Positions 1 through 10,600 of a stretch of DNA of 64,000 nucleotides are shown one piece after another. The notes under the pieces are model-generated. The model was not told the origin of the DNA and searched no databases. It saw only the letters and a program-made list of their open reading frames with translations. Positions within the stretch are counted from its first letter, which is position 1. Every line of letters begins with the position of its first letter. The DNA is from Aedes albopictus (taxonomy: Eukaryota > Arthropoda > Insecta > Diptera > Culicidae), in contig NC_085136.1 of the NCBI RefSeq assembly GCF_035046485.1, forward strand, positions 83,035,734-83,099,733, given 5' to 3'. The position numbers were made by a program, and so were the translations under genes.

Positions 1-652
1 CCGGAACAAAGCTTTTTCAATCTATATTAGCGTCCAAAACAACTGTGCAAAATTTGGGAGCGATTGGTTGCGTCCCCGTATTCCGCATTGCGATTAAAAT
101 TTGTTTGGAAGTTAGTATGGGAAAACGTACTTTTTTGCATTTTACTCATAAGTTGAATTCTTTTGTCCAATACCATGTAACTAATGACGTTAAAGTATAG
201 CCTAGGATATGCCGAAAAACTTTGCCGAAGACCACAAAGTGATCCGACGCTTGTGAAAATAGTTATTCGGCTGGTAACTTAGGCCAACAATTGAGATTTT
301 ATTATTGATGTTATTCCTTTACATGTTAAATGTTAAGCACCACCGGGCAATCTGTACGTTATAACTTTTTTCACAAGTGTCGGATCACTTTGCGGTCTTC
401 GGCAAAGTTTTTCGGCATATCCTAGGCTATACTTTAACGTCGTTAGTTAGATCGGTTCAGACGAAAAATTTCAATTTATGAGAAAAATGCAAAAAAACAC
501 GTTTTCCCATACTAAATTCCATACAAATTTCAATCGCAATGCGGAATACGGGGAAGCAACCAATCGCTCCCAAATTTTGCACAGTTGTTTTGGACGCTAA
601 AAGGAATCGAAAAAGCTTTGTTCCGAAAAATCGACTTTGTTGACCCAGTCTA
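1..652. mobile_element. hAT-type foldback MITE, left tip outside the window
   Basis: Positions 1-275 and about 357-626 are long imperfect inverted arms around a short centre, so the element folds into one large hairpin. It codes for nothing. The arms share subterminal blocks with the complete foldback elements at 19,298 and 28,123: the segment around AACTGTGCAAAATTT, and the segment around GAAGACCNCAAA followed by GCTTGTGAAAA. Those copies have 8-bp TSDs, so I place this one in the same group by inference. The right end probably lies at 652 (GACCCAGTCTA). The left tip, about 28 bp, and its TSD fall outside the window, so the boundary cannot be tested here. Confidence 0.75.
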
Positions 653-654
653 AT

Positions 655-1635
655 GGATACCCTGAGACTCCCTGAAGCGCACCTGAAACCCTCTGAAATT
701 TACCTGAGGACATCTGAGATCCCTTGACACGCCCTGGGACAACCCTGAAACGGCCCTGAGGCCACCTCAATGCCCCAGTTAACCCATGGTACACTATGAA
801 ACCCCCTGCAAAGCCCTTTGGAACCTTCTCGAATTCCCTGAAAATCCCCCGAGACCCTTTGAAGAGTCTCTGAAACCTCCAGGTACCCCCTGAGACCCTG
901 CATTCCTGAGACCTTCAGATACCCCTTTGGAACGCCTAATGGAATTCATCTATAACCACCTGTAAAGCCCATGAGACCCTCTGAAGCGCCCATGGGACCT
1001 CATGGAAAACCCTGAACCCCTGAAACGACTCGAAAACCTCCCGGCACCCACTGAAATCACTTGGATCACCTTCAACGTTCCCAAACCACCTTAAATTCAA
1101 CTGAGACTCGCTGGAACTCGCCTGAGGTTCCTTGGACCTGCCACTGCGATCTCATGAGGCTCTTTGTCCTTGAAACGCTTCCGAAACCAACAGGTACCCC
1201 ATAACACTTCCTAAAACGAGAGACGAACCAGCCAAGGGCAAGTCTCTCTAATAAAGACAAATCAATCAATCAATCTTCCTAAAACGCTTCTGCGTTCTCC
1301 AGGTACACCCTGAAACCTCCCTAGACCCCCTGAACCGCTACTGAGGCTCCTAAAACTCACCTGAGACCTCTTAGAATACTCTTTAGAAACCCGGAAGGGA
1401 CTTTGAAGTTACCCATGAACCTTTGAAGCACCCCTGAGACGTTCCAGCACCCATTGAAACCACTTGGATCACATGTAACGTTCTTGAAAATCCCTTTGAC
1501 TCCCCTTAAACGCTCCTGAGGCTCCCTGAAACGCATCCGAGACCAACAGCTACCCCATGAGACCCCCCGTAAACTCCCGGATATGCTGCTAAGGCCCGCT
1601 TAAACTCCACTGTCACCTCTTGAGATACTCCGTAG
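655..1635. repeat. Degenerate CCTGAAAC-type short repeats
   Basis: The stretch is built from many diverged copies of short blocks such as CCCTGAAAC, CCTGAGAC and CTCCTGAGG at irregular spacing. No coding region is visible; the 60-70 codon open frames here come from the repeat. The same material occurs at 10,150-10,480 and, on the other strand, at 6,290-6,530 and 20,195-20,640. It leads directly into the ordered 12-bp array, so it may be an old eroded relative of it. Confidence 0.6.
1219..1274 (+). mobile_element. 5'-truncated retroposon tail with 12-bp TSD
   Basis: This 56-bp insert starts AGAGACGAACCAGCC, contains AATAAAGAC and ends in an (AATC)n tail. It is flanked by the perfect direct repeat CTTCCTAAAACG at 1,207-1,218 and 1,275-1,286. 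A long TSD, a simple-repeat tail and only a 3' end are the signs of a severely 5'-truncated non-LTR retroposon. Only the last few dozen bases are present, so the parent family cannot be named from this copy. Confidence 0.85.
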
Positions 1636-1639
1636 ACCC

Positions 1640-1950
1640 CCTGGATACCTCCAGAAATTCCTCCTGGGATTCCTTCAAAGATTCCTCTAGGGATTCCTCC
1701 AGGGATTCCTCCAGGAATTCCTCCAGGGATTCCTCCAGGGATTCCTCCAGGGATTCCTCCAGGAATTCCTCCAGGTATTCCTCCAGGAATTCCACCAAGG
1801 ATTCCTCCAGGGATTCCTCCAGGGATTCTTCCAGGGATTCCTCCAGGGATTCCTCCAAGGATTCCTCCAGGGATTCCTCCAGGGATTCCTCCAGGCATTC
1901 CTCCAGGGATTCCTCCAGGCATTCCTCCAGGGATTCCTCCAGGGATTCCA
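1640..1950 (+). repeat. 12-bp tandem array (ATTCCTCCAGGG)
   Basis: The unit is 12 bp, with ATTCCTCCAGGG and ATTCCTCCAGGA as the main variants. Between 1,681 and 1,740 five units fit exactly 60 bases. Because 12 is a multiple of three, the array stays open and reads as an SRDS repeat on the plus strand; this is not evidence of a protein. It is the cleanest version of the sequence that fills about 14 kb of this window in diverged form. Confidence 0.95.
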
Positions 1951-1951
1951 G

Positions 1952-2043
1952 CCAGGGATTCCTTCGGGAATTCCTGCCAGGGATTCCTCCGGGAATTCCT
2001 GCCAGGGATTCCTCCGGGAATTCCTGCCAGGGATTCCTCCGAG
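1952..2043 (+). repeat. 25-bp tandem repeat derived from the 12-bp unit
   Basis: About 3.5 copies of a 25-bp unit join one CCAGGGATTCCTCC block to one GGGAATTCCTG block. The unit looks like a fused and shifted pair of 12-bp repeats, which makes it a local higher-order form. The last copy runs straight into the heptamer array at GAGAAGGC. Confidence 0.85.
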
Positions 2044-3822
2044 AAGGCAAAAGGCAAAAGGCAAAAGGCAAAAGGCAAAAGGCAAAAGGCAAAAGGCAAA
2101 AGGCAAAAGGCAAAAGGCAAAAGGCAAAAGGTAAAAGGCAAAAGGCAAAAGGCAAAAGGCAAAAGGCAAAAGGCAAAAGGCAAAAGGCAAAAGGCAAAAG
2201 GCAAAAGGCAAAAGGCAAAAGGCAAAAGGCAAAAGGCAAAAGGCAAAAGGCAAAAGGCAAAAGGCAAAAGGCAAAAGGCAAAAGGCAAAAGGCAAAAGGC
2301 AAAAGGCAAAAGGCAAAAGGCAAAAGGCAAAAGGCAAAAGGCAAAAGGCAAAAGGCAAAAGGCAAAAGGCAAAAGGCAAAAGGCAAAAGGCAAAAGGCAA
2401 AAGGCAAAAGGCAAAAGGCAAAAGGCAAAAGGCAAAAGGCAAAAGGCAAAAGGCAAAAGGCAAAAGGCAAAAGGCAAAAGGCAAAAGGCAAAAGGCAAAA
2501 GGCAAAAGGCAAAAGGCAAAAGGCAAAAGGCAAAAGGCAAAAGGCAAAAGGCAAAAGGCAAAAGGCAAAAGGCAAAAGGCAAAAGGCAAAAGGCAAAAGG
2601 CAAAAGGCAAAAGGCAAAAGGCAAAAGGCAAAAGGCAAAAGGCAAAAGGCAAAAGGCAAAAGGCAAAAGGCAAAAGGCAAAAGGCAAAAGGCAAAAGGCA
2701 AAAGGCAAAAGGCAAAAGGCAAAAGGCAAAAGGCAAAAGGCAAAAGGCAAAAGGCAAAAGGCAAAAGGCAAAAGGCAAAAGGCAAAAGGCAAAAGGCAAA
2801 AGGCAAAAGGCAAAAGGCAAAAGGCAAAAGGCAAAAGGCAAAAGGCAAAAGGCAAAAGGCAAAAGGCAAAAGGCAAAAGGCAAAAGGCAAAAGGCAAAAG
2901 GCAAAAGGCAAAAGGCAAAAGGCAAAAGGCAAAAGGCAAAAGGCAAAAGGCAAAAGGCAAAAGGCAAAAGGCAAAAGGCAAAAGGCAAAAGGCAAAAGGC
3001 AAAAGGCAAAAGGCAAAAGGCAAAAGGCAAAAGGCAAAAGGCAAAAGGCAAAAGGCAAAAGGCAAAAGGCAAAAGGCAAAAGGCAAAAGGCAAAAGGCAA
3101 AAGGCAAAAGGCAAAAGGCAAAAGGCAAAAGGCAAAAGGCAAAAGGCAAAAGGCAAAAGGCAAAAGGCAAAAGGCAAAAGGCAAAAGGCAAAAGGCAAAA
3201 GGCAAAAGGCAAAAGGCAAAAGGCAAAAGGCAAAAGGCAAAAGGCAAAAGGCAAAAGGCAAAAGGCAAAAGGCAAAAGGCAAAAGGCAAAAGGCAAAAGG
3301 CAAAAGGCAAAAGGCAAAAGGCAAAAGGCAAAAGGCAAAAGGCAAAAGGCAAAAGGCAAAAGGCAAAAGGCAAAAGGCAAAAGGCAAAAGGCAAAAGGCA
3401 AAAGGCAAAAGGCAAAAGGCAAAAGGCAAAAGGCAAAAGGCAAAAGGCAAAAGGCAAAAGGCAAAAGGCAAAAGGCAAAAGGCAAAAGGCAAAAGGCAAA
3501 AGGCAAAAGGCAAAAGGCAAAAGGCAAAAGGCAAAAGGCAAAAGGCAAAAGGCAAAAGGCAAAAGGCAAAAGGCAAAAGGCAAAAGGCAAAAGGCAAAAG
3601 GCAAAAGGCAAAAGGCAAAAGGCAAAAGGCAAAAGGCAAAAGGCAAAAGGCAAAAGGCAAAAGGCAAAAGGCAAAAGGCAAAAGGCAAAAGGCAAAAGGC
3701 AAAAGGCAAAAGGCAAAAGGCAAAAGGCAAAAAGCAAAAGGCAAAAGGCAAAAGGCAAAAGGCAAAAGGCAAAAGGCAAAAGGCAAAAGGCAAAAGGCAA
3801 AAGGCAAAAGGCAAAAGGCAAA
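2044..3822. repeat. Heptanucleotide satellite (GGCAAAA)n, about 254 copies
   Basis: A 7-bp unit runs without visible length change for about 1.78 kb. I see only two substitutions: C to T at 2,132 and G to A near 3,734. Such homogeneity points to very recent expansion. Seven is not a multiple of three, and the 21-bp super-period contains no stop in any frame, so open frames of more than 700 codons appear in several frames at once (KGKRQKA on plus, FAFCLLP on minus). These are artefacts of the repeat. The unit does not match the TTAGG insect telomere repeat. Confidence 0.98.
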
Positions 3823-5362
3823 GAAAAAAGTCAAAATGCAAAGTTTCAGATAGAACCACAGCTGGTTAATTTGGCCTAGCAGCACCATAGTGTGTGTTTA
3901 TGTAAAATTTATTCTCAAACTATAAATGCATTTCAAAATATTTCACAACCCACGGGAGTCAACTTTCGCATACAATGGGAAATTCCGGTGTGCAATTTCA
4001 ACACCCACCTGATTTGCACCGCTGAGCAACATATATCCTCCACCGTGCCCCAAAACGAACACAACATTTCAAAAGTTATGCATCCGATAAATGTTCCAAA
4101 TTAAATTTGCATACACATCGCACCCACCGGCCTAGCATCATCAAACAGGCAGGCTCAATGACGACGACGGTCGGCATCTAATATGGGTAGGCCTCGGGCA
4201 TGGTGTGCAAGTGAATGCGGTTTAGCTTGCCGTCAGGTGAGAGGTTTGCAACGGCTAACAACAAACACAACCCAGTCCGTTAGTCAGCTGGGGCCTGATG
4301 AATGTGGCGACAATAGGTGCACATTGGGTAATTGGGGTTGATTAAAACATAGTTATGGGTCACCTTTGCTGTTGAATCCCCGAACCTTGAAGTTTTCCAG
4401 AATCTGATTTAGTAGTGTTCGTAAAGACCATTTTAAAAGATTGTCAACCGAAACACAATTTCATATGGCTCAGTTTGCCCCGAACTACCTTAGTCATCAA
4501 ATTTAGCACCTAACAATTCAACCAGCCTCCCATAGCACCTCTTTATCCACATAATGAAATGTACCGCTGCTGAGCCAAGCGGTAACGTATCCTCTCGTGC
4601 CGACTAGGCGTTTGGATCTGAGATAGCAGCGCAACAACTGAACTGATGGACGGATGGCCGACATTGGTCCTGCCTGAACCTGAACTGAATATCGTCCTCT
4701 AGTCACCAAAGCTCCCTGTGGTGTGTAATTTAATTATTGCGGTTTCGGAAATGGAGCTGTTGGGACCCCTACTGGGACAATATGCAAGGGTGTACTGGCT
4801 GTGCGTGCACTGCAACTGGGCGGCTGAACGGCCGTTTTTGCTGCTGGAGCGAACATAGGTACACGTGAAGAGAACCGAAAGCCACGGATGAAGATGTTGT
4901 TGGTTTTGAGGTAGGTATCTGGGTGGAATGTTGTTAGTGGAAGATCTAATCAAATTTGAATTTAATATTCTCGAAAAATTAAACTATAAATCCTTCCAGT
5001 ATCAAGTTTCACTAATGCTATTAGGAAGATGTGGGAAGTAAAATTCAATTTTGAAGTATTAGATCAACTGGAAAACTGAAACAAGCTGGAGTGTTGACAG
5101 GAGCATTCATAAAAGTAATACAGTGAAACACTTACATCTGAAGTGGCTGTATTATTTAATCTTTATTACAACATATAATCTCATTACAGCCAGTGAACCA
5201 AAGGTAGACAACCGTCAATCTGACGCCAGCAAAGACTCATTATCTCTGGTCGTTGTCCATTTCCAGCTCGGTCCACGCTTAGTAATAACCCGCTTTCGTT
5301 CAGCTTTATTATGATTCAAATGCGACTCACGTTGCAAAATAGGGGAACAAAGCCCAAAATGC
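3823..5362. other. Non-repetitive stretch, no gene recognised
   Basis: About 1.5 kb of mixed-composition DNA with short open frames only (60-84 codons), none resembling a family I know. I see no tandem repeat, no paired termini and no credible splice structure. It may be unique intergenic DNA or an old unrecognised element. Confidence 0.5.
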
Positions 5363-6024
5363 CAAGATGGGGTAAAATGGCCCAACTCATAAAATCATTC
5401 CTGAATGGGACTTGATCATTGCTATAGGTAAATGGTGTCAAGATATGTTTGCATCAAACATTCTTCTAGAAGCTAGGCCACCAAACCCACGAAGAATCCT
5501 TTGATTTCCCAATGAAAATTGTCAACTTCCGGTTTTTCGTGCTTGCAATTAAGGTTTTCTGGTGATTTTATTACCAGCCAAGTGTTTCCAACGAGATTGA
5601 GGCACACATGGAGACGCATGGTTGTTGATGTCTTCGCTTTTCATGTTAGGGGTCATTCAAATATTACGATCATCGTTTTGTGGGGAGGGGGGTAACACTC
5701 CATTTATTGAGTATACGAAAAAAGCGGGACAGAGGGGGAAAAGGAGTCGGAAATGCCCGAAAACTGATGGACGTAATTTTTGAATGTTTTCATGAAGTGG
5801 CATCTTACCCCATGGCAGATGGTCGTTTTGCACCACTTCCGTTTTACGAATCAGTTTTTAAAATCGCTGAAAATCGATGAAAATGCAATAGTTTTGTGAA
5901 TATTTTTGCTGAAGTATCGAGCAAATATTGTCTAGTTGCTGTTACCACTTTGAAAGCCTAACAAATGAGGCTTATTATCATTGAAAACGATGAAAGTTTG
6001 AAAAATGGCATTTTACCCCACTTG
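5363..6024. mobile_element. Possible MITE with GGGGTAAAATG inverted ends
   Basis: The left block CAAGATGGGGTAAAATGGCC (5,363 on) and the right block ending at 6,024 (TTTTACCCCACTTG) are imperfect inverted repeats of about 20 bp. The interior has no coding capacity beyond 66 codons. I do not see a clear target duplication, so the boundaries are uncertain. Confidence 0.35.
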
Positions 6025-6537
6025 ACCCTACATAAAATTATTCCACACGACTGGCTTGACGACGTTGATGAAAGGGACATTTTCCTGCTCGCCATTGAAC
6101 CCGCTCGCTGGCTGATCATGATGATAGGGTTCAATGACGAGGAGTTGTTTTGTATTTGGCGCTGATTATCTTTCTATGAAATCTTATTGTATAATTTTAT
6201 TTCTATTAGAGTGAAGTTCATCTCATTGACCATTCTGCTTCAAATCTGTGGCGTGGTTAAGTCGAACCCAACACTACCACAGGGTCAGGAACTTCCGAAG
6301 AAGGGAGGCGTTCTTCAAAGCGTTTCCAGGGTTTTCAAGAATGTTTTATGGCATTTTATAAGGTTTCAGGAACGTCTCAGGGAGATTCAGGGGCTTCCAA
6401 GGGTGTTTCAGTAGATTTCAAAGCTTCTCGGAGCGCTCCAAGGAGTTTGTAAGGGTTTAAAAGCGTCCCAGTGGGTTTTACGGTGTTAGCGGTTTTCAGG
6501 AGGGAGGGGTTTCCGGAGCGTTTATAGGTTTCTTACA
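6025..6537. other. Spacer, then degenerate repeat field
   Basis: No gene is seen. From about 6,290 to 6,530 the sequence becomes a reversed form of the CCTGAAAC-type field (TTTCAGG, TTCCAAGG and TTTCAGGGA blocks). The 75-codon open frame at 6,187-6,414 partly lies in that repeat and resembles nothing I recognise. Confidence 0.45.
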
Positions 6538-6999
6538 ATCATTCACAAGGGCGTAGCCAGATTTTCGGTCGGGAGGGTGCAAGCACCCTTAGTCAAAATG
6601 TACCTACTAGCTTTTATAACTGAACGGCACACGATGAAATTGATATAATAACATTATATTCCAAAAGCTTTATTTAACCCTTAACCCTGCTGTATTTTGT
6701 ACAATACGTTAACAAAAACTCGCCTGATCTACACAAATCAACGTGGTGCTGGTAGCGATGGCCAATTTCTGGAAGATTAAGGATTTTTATTTACTCGTGC
6801 AATATTTTGCTCTGATTATTTTGTCAATGTCTACAAAACATTCATCAGAAATTATAGCTGAACTCTTTTGGAAATTACGAACTCTTTTGAGGATAAACCT
6901 AGAATTTCCTGGTTCCTGTATGCTTCCATTTATCTTCCAATACTATTTGCTGGAAAAATTCCACCAGATTTTTTTGAACTTTTGAATTCCAGAAGGAAT

Positions 7000-9470
7000 T
7001 CATGTAAAAATTTCAAAGAATAAACCTGTATGAATTCCTGGATAAATTATGGGAGGGATACCTAGTGAAATTTCTAAAGAGATCTCATGAGGAAATCTTA
7101 GAGAAATTTGTGAAGGAATCCTTGGAGGAATGCCTGTAGAAACTTCTGAACAAATTCCTGGCGTAATTCCTGGAAGAATTCCTGGAGAATTTCCTTGAGC
7201 AATTTTTTGGGTGAATTCTTGGAATCCCTAGGAAAATTCTGGGAGAAATTCCTGAAGAAATCTCCAGAGGAGGATCCCTAGGAGGAATCGCTTGAGAAAT
7301 TTTTGAAAAAAATCCCTTGAGAAATTCCAGGAGGATTTCCTGAAAGAACCCTTGGAGGAATTTCTGGAGGATTCCCTGGTAGAATCTCTGGAAATTTCCC
7401 TCGAAAAATTCGTGGACAAATCCCTGCAGTAATTGCTGGAGGAATCTCTGGAGGAATATCTAGAGGAATCCCTGAAAATTTACTCAAAGTATTCCTGGAG
7501 AATTTCCTGAAAGAATCTCTGAAGAATTCCCAAGAGGATTTCCAGGATAAATTCCTGGACAAATTTCTGGCATAATTCCTGAAGGATGCCTGGAATATTC
7601 CGGAAGAAATTGGAGGTATTCCGGAAGAAATTTTCAGGGGTAATTCCTAGATAACATCCCGGAGGAATAAATGGACGAGTTCCTAGTGGTATTCCTGCGT
7701 AAATTTCTGGAAGAATCTCTAGAGGAATTCTTGAAAGAATTAATGGATGAATATCTAGAGGAATCTCTAGAAGAATTCTGAGAGATTTCTGTTTCTATTT
7801 CTGTTATATTTCCATTTTTGAGAGAACCCCTTGAGAGATTCCTGGAGAAATTTCTAGTGGAATTGCAAGTGGAGTTCCTGGAGAAATTCTCGAACGAATT
7901 CCTGAAGGAATCCCAAGGGGTTTCCTTGAAGAAATTTGTGATGAAATCCCTGGAGGAATATCTGGAGGAATCCCTGGTGGAATACCTGGAGGAACCCCTG
8001 AGAAATTCCTGAAGGAATCCTGGAGAATATTCTTGAAGAATTTCTGAAGAAATCTCTAGAGGATTTTCTGGAAGAATCTTTGGAGAAACTTCTGGAGGAT
8101 TTACTGAAGGAATCTTCAAAGAATTTCCTGAAGAGATTTTTCATGGAGAAATCTCTGGAGGAATCCCTTCAGGAGGGAAATCCCCTGGAGGGATATCTGG
8201 AGGAATCAGGAAGCAATTCGTGATAAAATCTCGGGAGAAATTCCTGGAGAAATACCTAGAGGAATTGCTGACATAATTTCTGAAAGATGTCCAGGAGCAA
8301 TTCCTGGGGTAGTTCCTGATGCAATTACTGGGGTTATTCCTGGAGAAATTCCTGGATAAAATCATGAAGGAATACCTGAAGGAATTACTAGAGGTATTTC
8401 TTTGGGAATTTCTGGAGGAATCTCTAAGAGAAATTCTCGGAAGAATTACTGGATGTATTTCTAGAGAAATTCTGGGAAAATTCTATTTCTATTCTATTAT
8501 TTTTCTGTTACTGAAATCCTGGACTCATTTCTAGCGGAATTTCTGGATGAATTCTTGGATAAATCCTTGAAAGAATGCCTGAAGGAATCTCTGGAGGAAT
8601 TCTAGAGACAGTTTGTAAAGAAGTCCCTGGGGGAATCCCTGAAAAATTACTGATGGTATTCATTTAGGAATTTCCTGGAAGAATTTATGAAGAAATCCTT
8701 AGAGGATTTCCAGGCAGAATCCTCTGGAGGATTTCCTGGAGGAAACCCTGAAATATTCCTGAGGGTATTCCTGGAGAATTTCCTGGAAGAATTTCTGAGA
8801 AAATATCCAGAAGAATTTCTGGAAAAATTCCTGGAGAAAATGTTGAAATAATTTCTGAAGGATGTCCAGGAGCAATTCCTGGATCAATTCCTAGAGAAAT
8901 TTCTAGAAGAATTCCTGATGAAATTCTTGGGGTAATTCCTGAAGAATTTCCTGGAATAGTTCTGGGAGATATTCCTGGATAAAATCTTGGAGGAATTGAT
9001 GGAGGTTCTTCTTTAGAAATTGCTGGCGGAATCCGGAGGGAATCTCTGGAGGAATTCCTTTAACAACTTCTGGATGAATTTCTGGGGGAATCTATGGAGA
9101 AGCTCTGGGAGAAATTTCTGAAAAAAATCGGAGGGATTTCAAGAGAAATCTCTGGAGGAATTCCTGGAGAAATCTCTGGAAAAATCCCTGAAAAAGTTCC
9201 TGGACGAGTTTTAGCGGAATTCCTACAGAAATATCTGTAGCGATTCCTAGAGGGAAAACTGGAAGATTTCTAGGTGGGATTTCTAGAAAAATTTCAGAAG
9301 GTATTCCTAGAAAAAAAAACCTGGAAGAATTTCTGAAGCAATCCCTTATTTATGATGGTATTCCTTGATTAATTCCTGGTGTTATTCCTGGAGGAATCCC
9401 TGAAAAATTCTTGAAGGCATTCCTGGAGAATATTCTTGAAGAATTTCTAAAGAAATCCCTTGGGACGTCC
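7000..9470. repeat. Diverged 12-bp satellite inside the hAT-like element
   Basis: Consensus is roughly GGAATTCCTGGA, with 12-bp spacing and many substitutions. The core GGAATTCC is palindromic, so both strands look alike. Open frames up to 161 codons, rich in S, R, N and F, arise because the period is a multiple of three. I read none as a gene. Confidence 0.85.
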
Positions 9471-9504
9471 CAAAAATCAGAAGTTTTTATAAATTGACCA
9501 GTCG

Positions 9505-9569
9505 ATTTTTATCGAGCCCTGAAGAAGGTCCTATCCGAGGACCGAAACGTCGGCGAAGATAAGAAACAA
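9505..9569 (+). ncRNA. Hammerhead-ribozyme-like motif, Penelope-type fragment
   Basis: In order: CTGAAGA at 9,519-9,525, a 5-bp stem II (GGTCC 9,527-9,531 with GGACC 9,539-9,543), GAAAC at 9,544-9,548 and GTC at 9,549-9,551. Stem I can form from GCC (9,516-9,518) with GGC (9,552-9,554), continuing past an internal loop as ATC with GAT. These are the parts of a minimal type I hammerhead with a very short stem III, as described for Penelope-like retroelements. One extra A (9,526) lies between the CUGANGA box and stem II compared with the textbook core, so activity is not assured. Sequence after the motif (ATCAACGCT, AGCCGAAA) matches the copy at 52.8 kb. Confidence 0.6.
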
Positions 9570-9754
9570 TCAACGCTAAAACCAAAGACTGCCTTAGCCG
9601 AAATCCGAAATTGTAAATTACTACAAACAGTCGTTACACACAAACCTAGCAATTATTGAAATCTTTGGCCTGAATTTAAAAAAATCTATCGGCCAAGGGG
9701 GGCACACGCCCCCCCCCCCCCCTGCCCCCCTCTGGCTACGCCCTTGATCATTCA

Positions 9755-10600
9755 GGGGGGGATGGTGTCTCCAGGAAGATTTAAGAGGAATTTCTGGGGC
9801 GTTTCTAAGGGTTGCAGGTAGATTTTTTATTTGCTTTTACTATTGACGATTGCATGAATTTATAGACTCTAGTGCAGTTTATGTTCAGTGAGATGAAAAT
9901 TGCACACTCACTAATATCAGTAGGCGTATGCTTCAAAATGTGACATTTCACCAAAATAAGTGAGTCCAGGGAAATTGTGGTGCAACTTGGCCCTGATGCT
10001 CCTTCAATCTTCTCTGAACCCCTAAAATATCCTTGTATTTTTTTTATATTTTACTTAAACTTTTTGAAATGCCTCTAGGACGCTCTTTTTTAATTGTTAT
10101 AGTCGTACATTTTACCAATAAGTATTTCTATACTTAGAAACGGTCCTGAAAATTACTTTGCACCCCTATAAACATCCAAGAGATTTTCTGAAATGACCCT
10201 GAAATACCTTGAAGCTTCCCAAAACTTCAGCACTCCTGAAAACTTCATGAAACCCCTTAACGTCCCTTCTGCGATCCCTTAAAACGTCCCTGAACCCTCT
10301 GTAATCCTCTGAAATGCCCCTAAACCCTCCTAAAATTCCAAGAATGTCTTTAAAACCCCTAGTAGAGCCTGGAACGCCCTCTTTCAAAGAGTCTGGAACG
10401 CCCCTGAAATCTCCTTGGAACCAATTGAAACCACTTGTTGCTGTGAGACCTTCCTGAAGCTTTCTTGGAATCCTCTGAAATTGCAAACTTCTCGTGTACT
10501 TTTTTAGATTTTTCTCCCCGATTTCCCTCAGGAAGATCGCCAGTAATTTCTAGAGAGATTCTTTTAGAATTTATCATTTTTTTCCAAAATTTTAAAGAAA
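9755..10600. other. Spacer with CCTGAAA-type degenerate repeats
   Basis: About 9,755-9,830 and 10,150-10,480 consist of degenerate CCCTGAAA / CCTTGAAGC blocks like those at 655-1,635. The part between is AT-rich and unstructured. Open frames of 72 and 106 codons on the minus strand arise from the repeat. I see no gene. Confidence 0.5.

Larger units (their letters stand above)
6546..9746. mobile_element. hAT-like element, 16-bp TIR, 8-bp TSD
   Basis: The element starts CAAGGGCGTAGCCAGA and ends with the exact inverse, TCTGGCTACGCCCTTG. The 8-bp sequence ATCATTCA flanks it perfectly at 6,538-6,545 and 9,747-9,754. An 8-bp TSD and termini beginning CAAGG fit the hAT superfamily (established knowledge). 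No transposase is visible in its 3,201 bp, so it is non-autonomous. The interior is mostly a diverged 12-bp satellite (about 7,000-9,470), then a Penelope-type hammerhead fragment, then a poly-C tract near 9,706-9,728. The satellite may have been inside the mobile unit when it moved, or may have expanded afterwards. Confidence 0.85.

Noticed and set aside
2044..3822. Telomeric repeat
   Set aside because: The unit is not TTAGG-like, the array is interstitial, and Diptera lack telomerase repeats.
1506..3888. Open frames of 733-771 codons in several frames of both strands
   Set aside because: They are produced by a 7-bp repeat with no stop in any frame and continue into a 12-bp repeat; no non-repetitive protein sequence is included.
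7634..8119. 161-codon frame rich in S, R and N
   Set aside because: Period-12 repeat stays in frame; the same low-complexity product appears in every satellite field.
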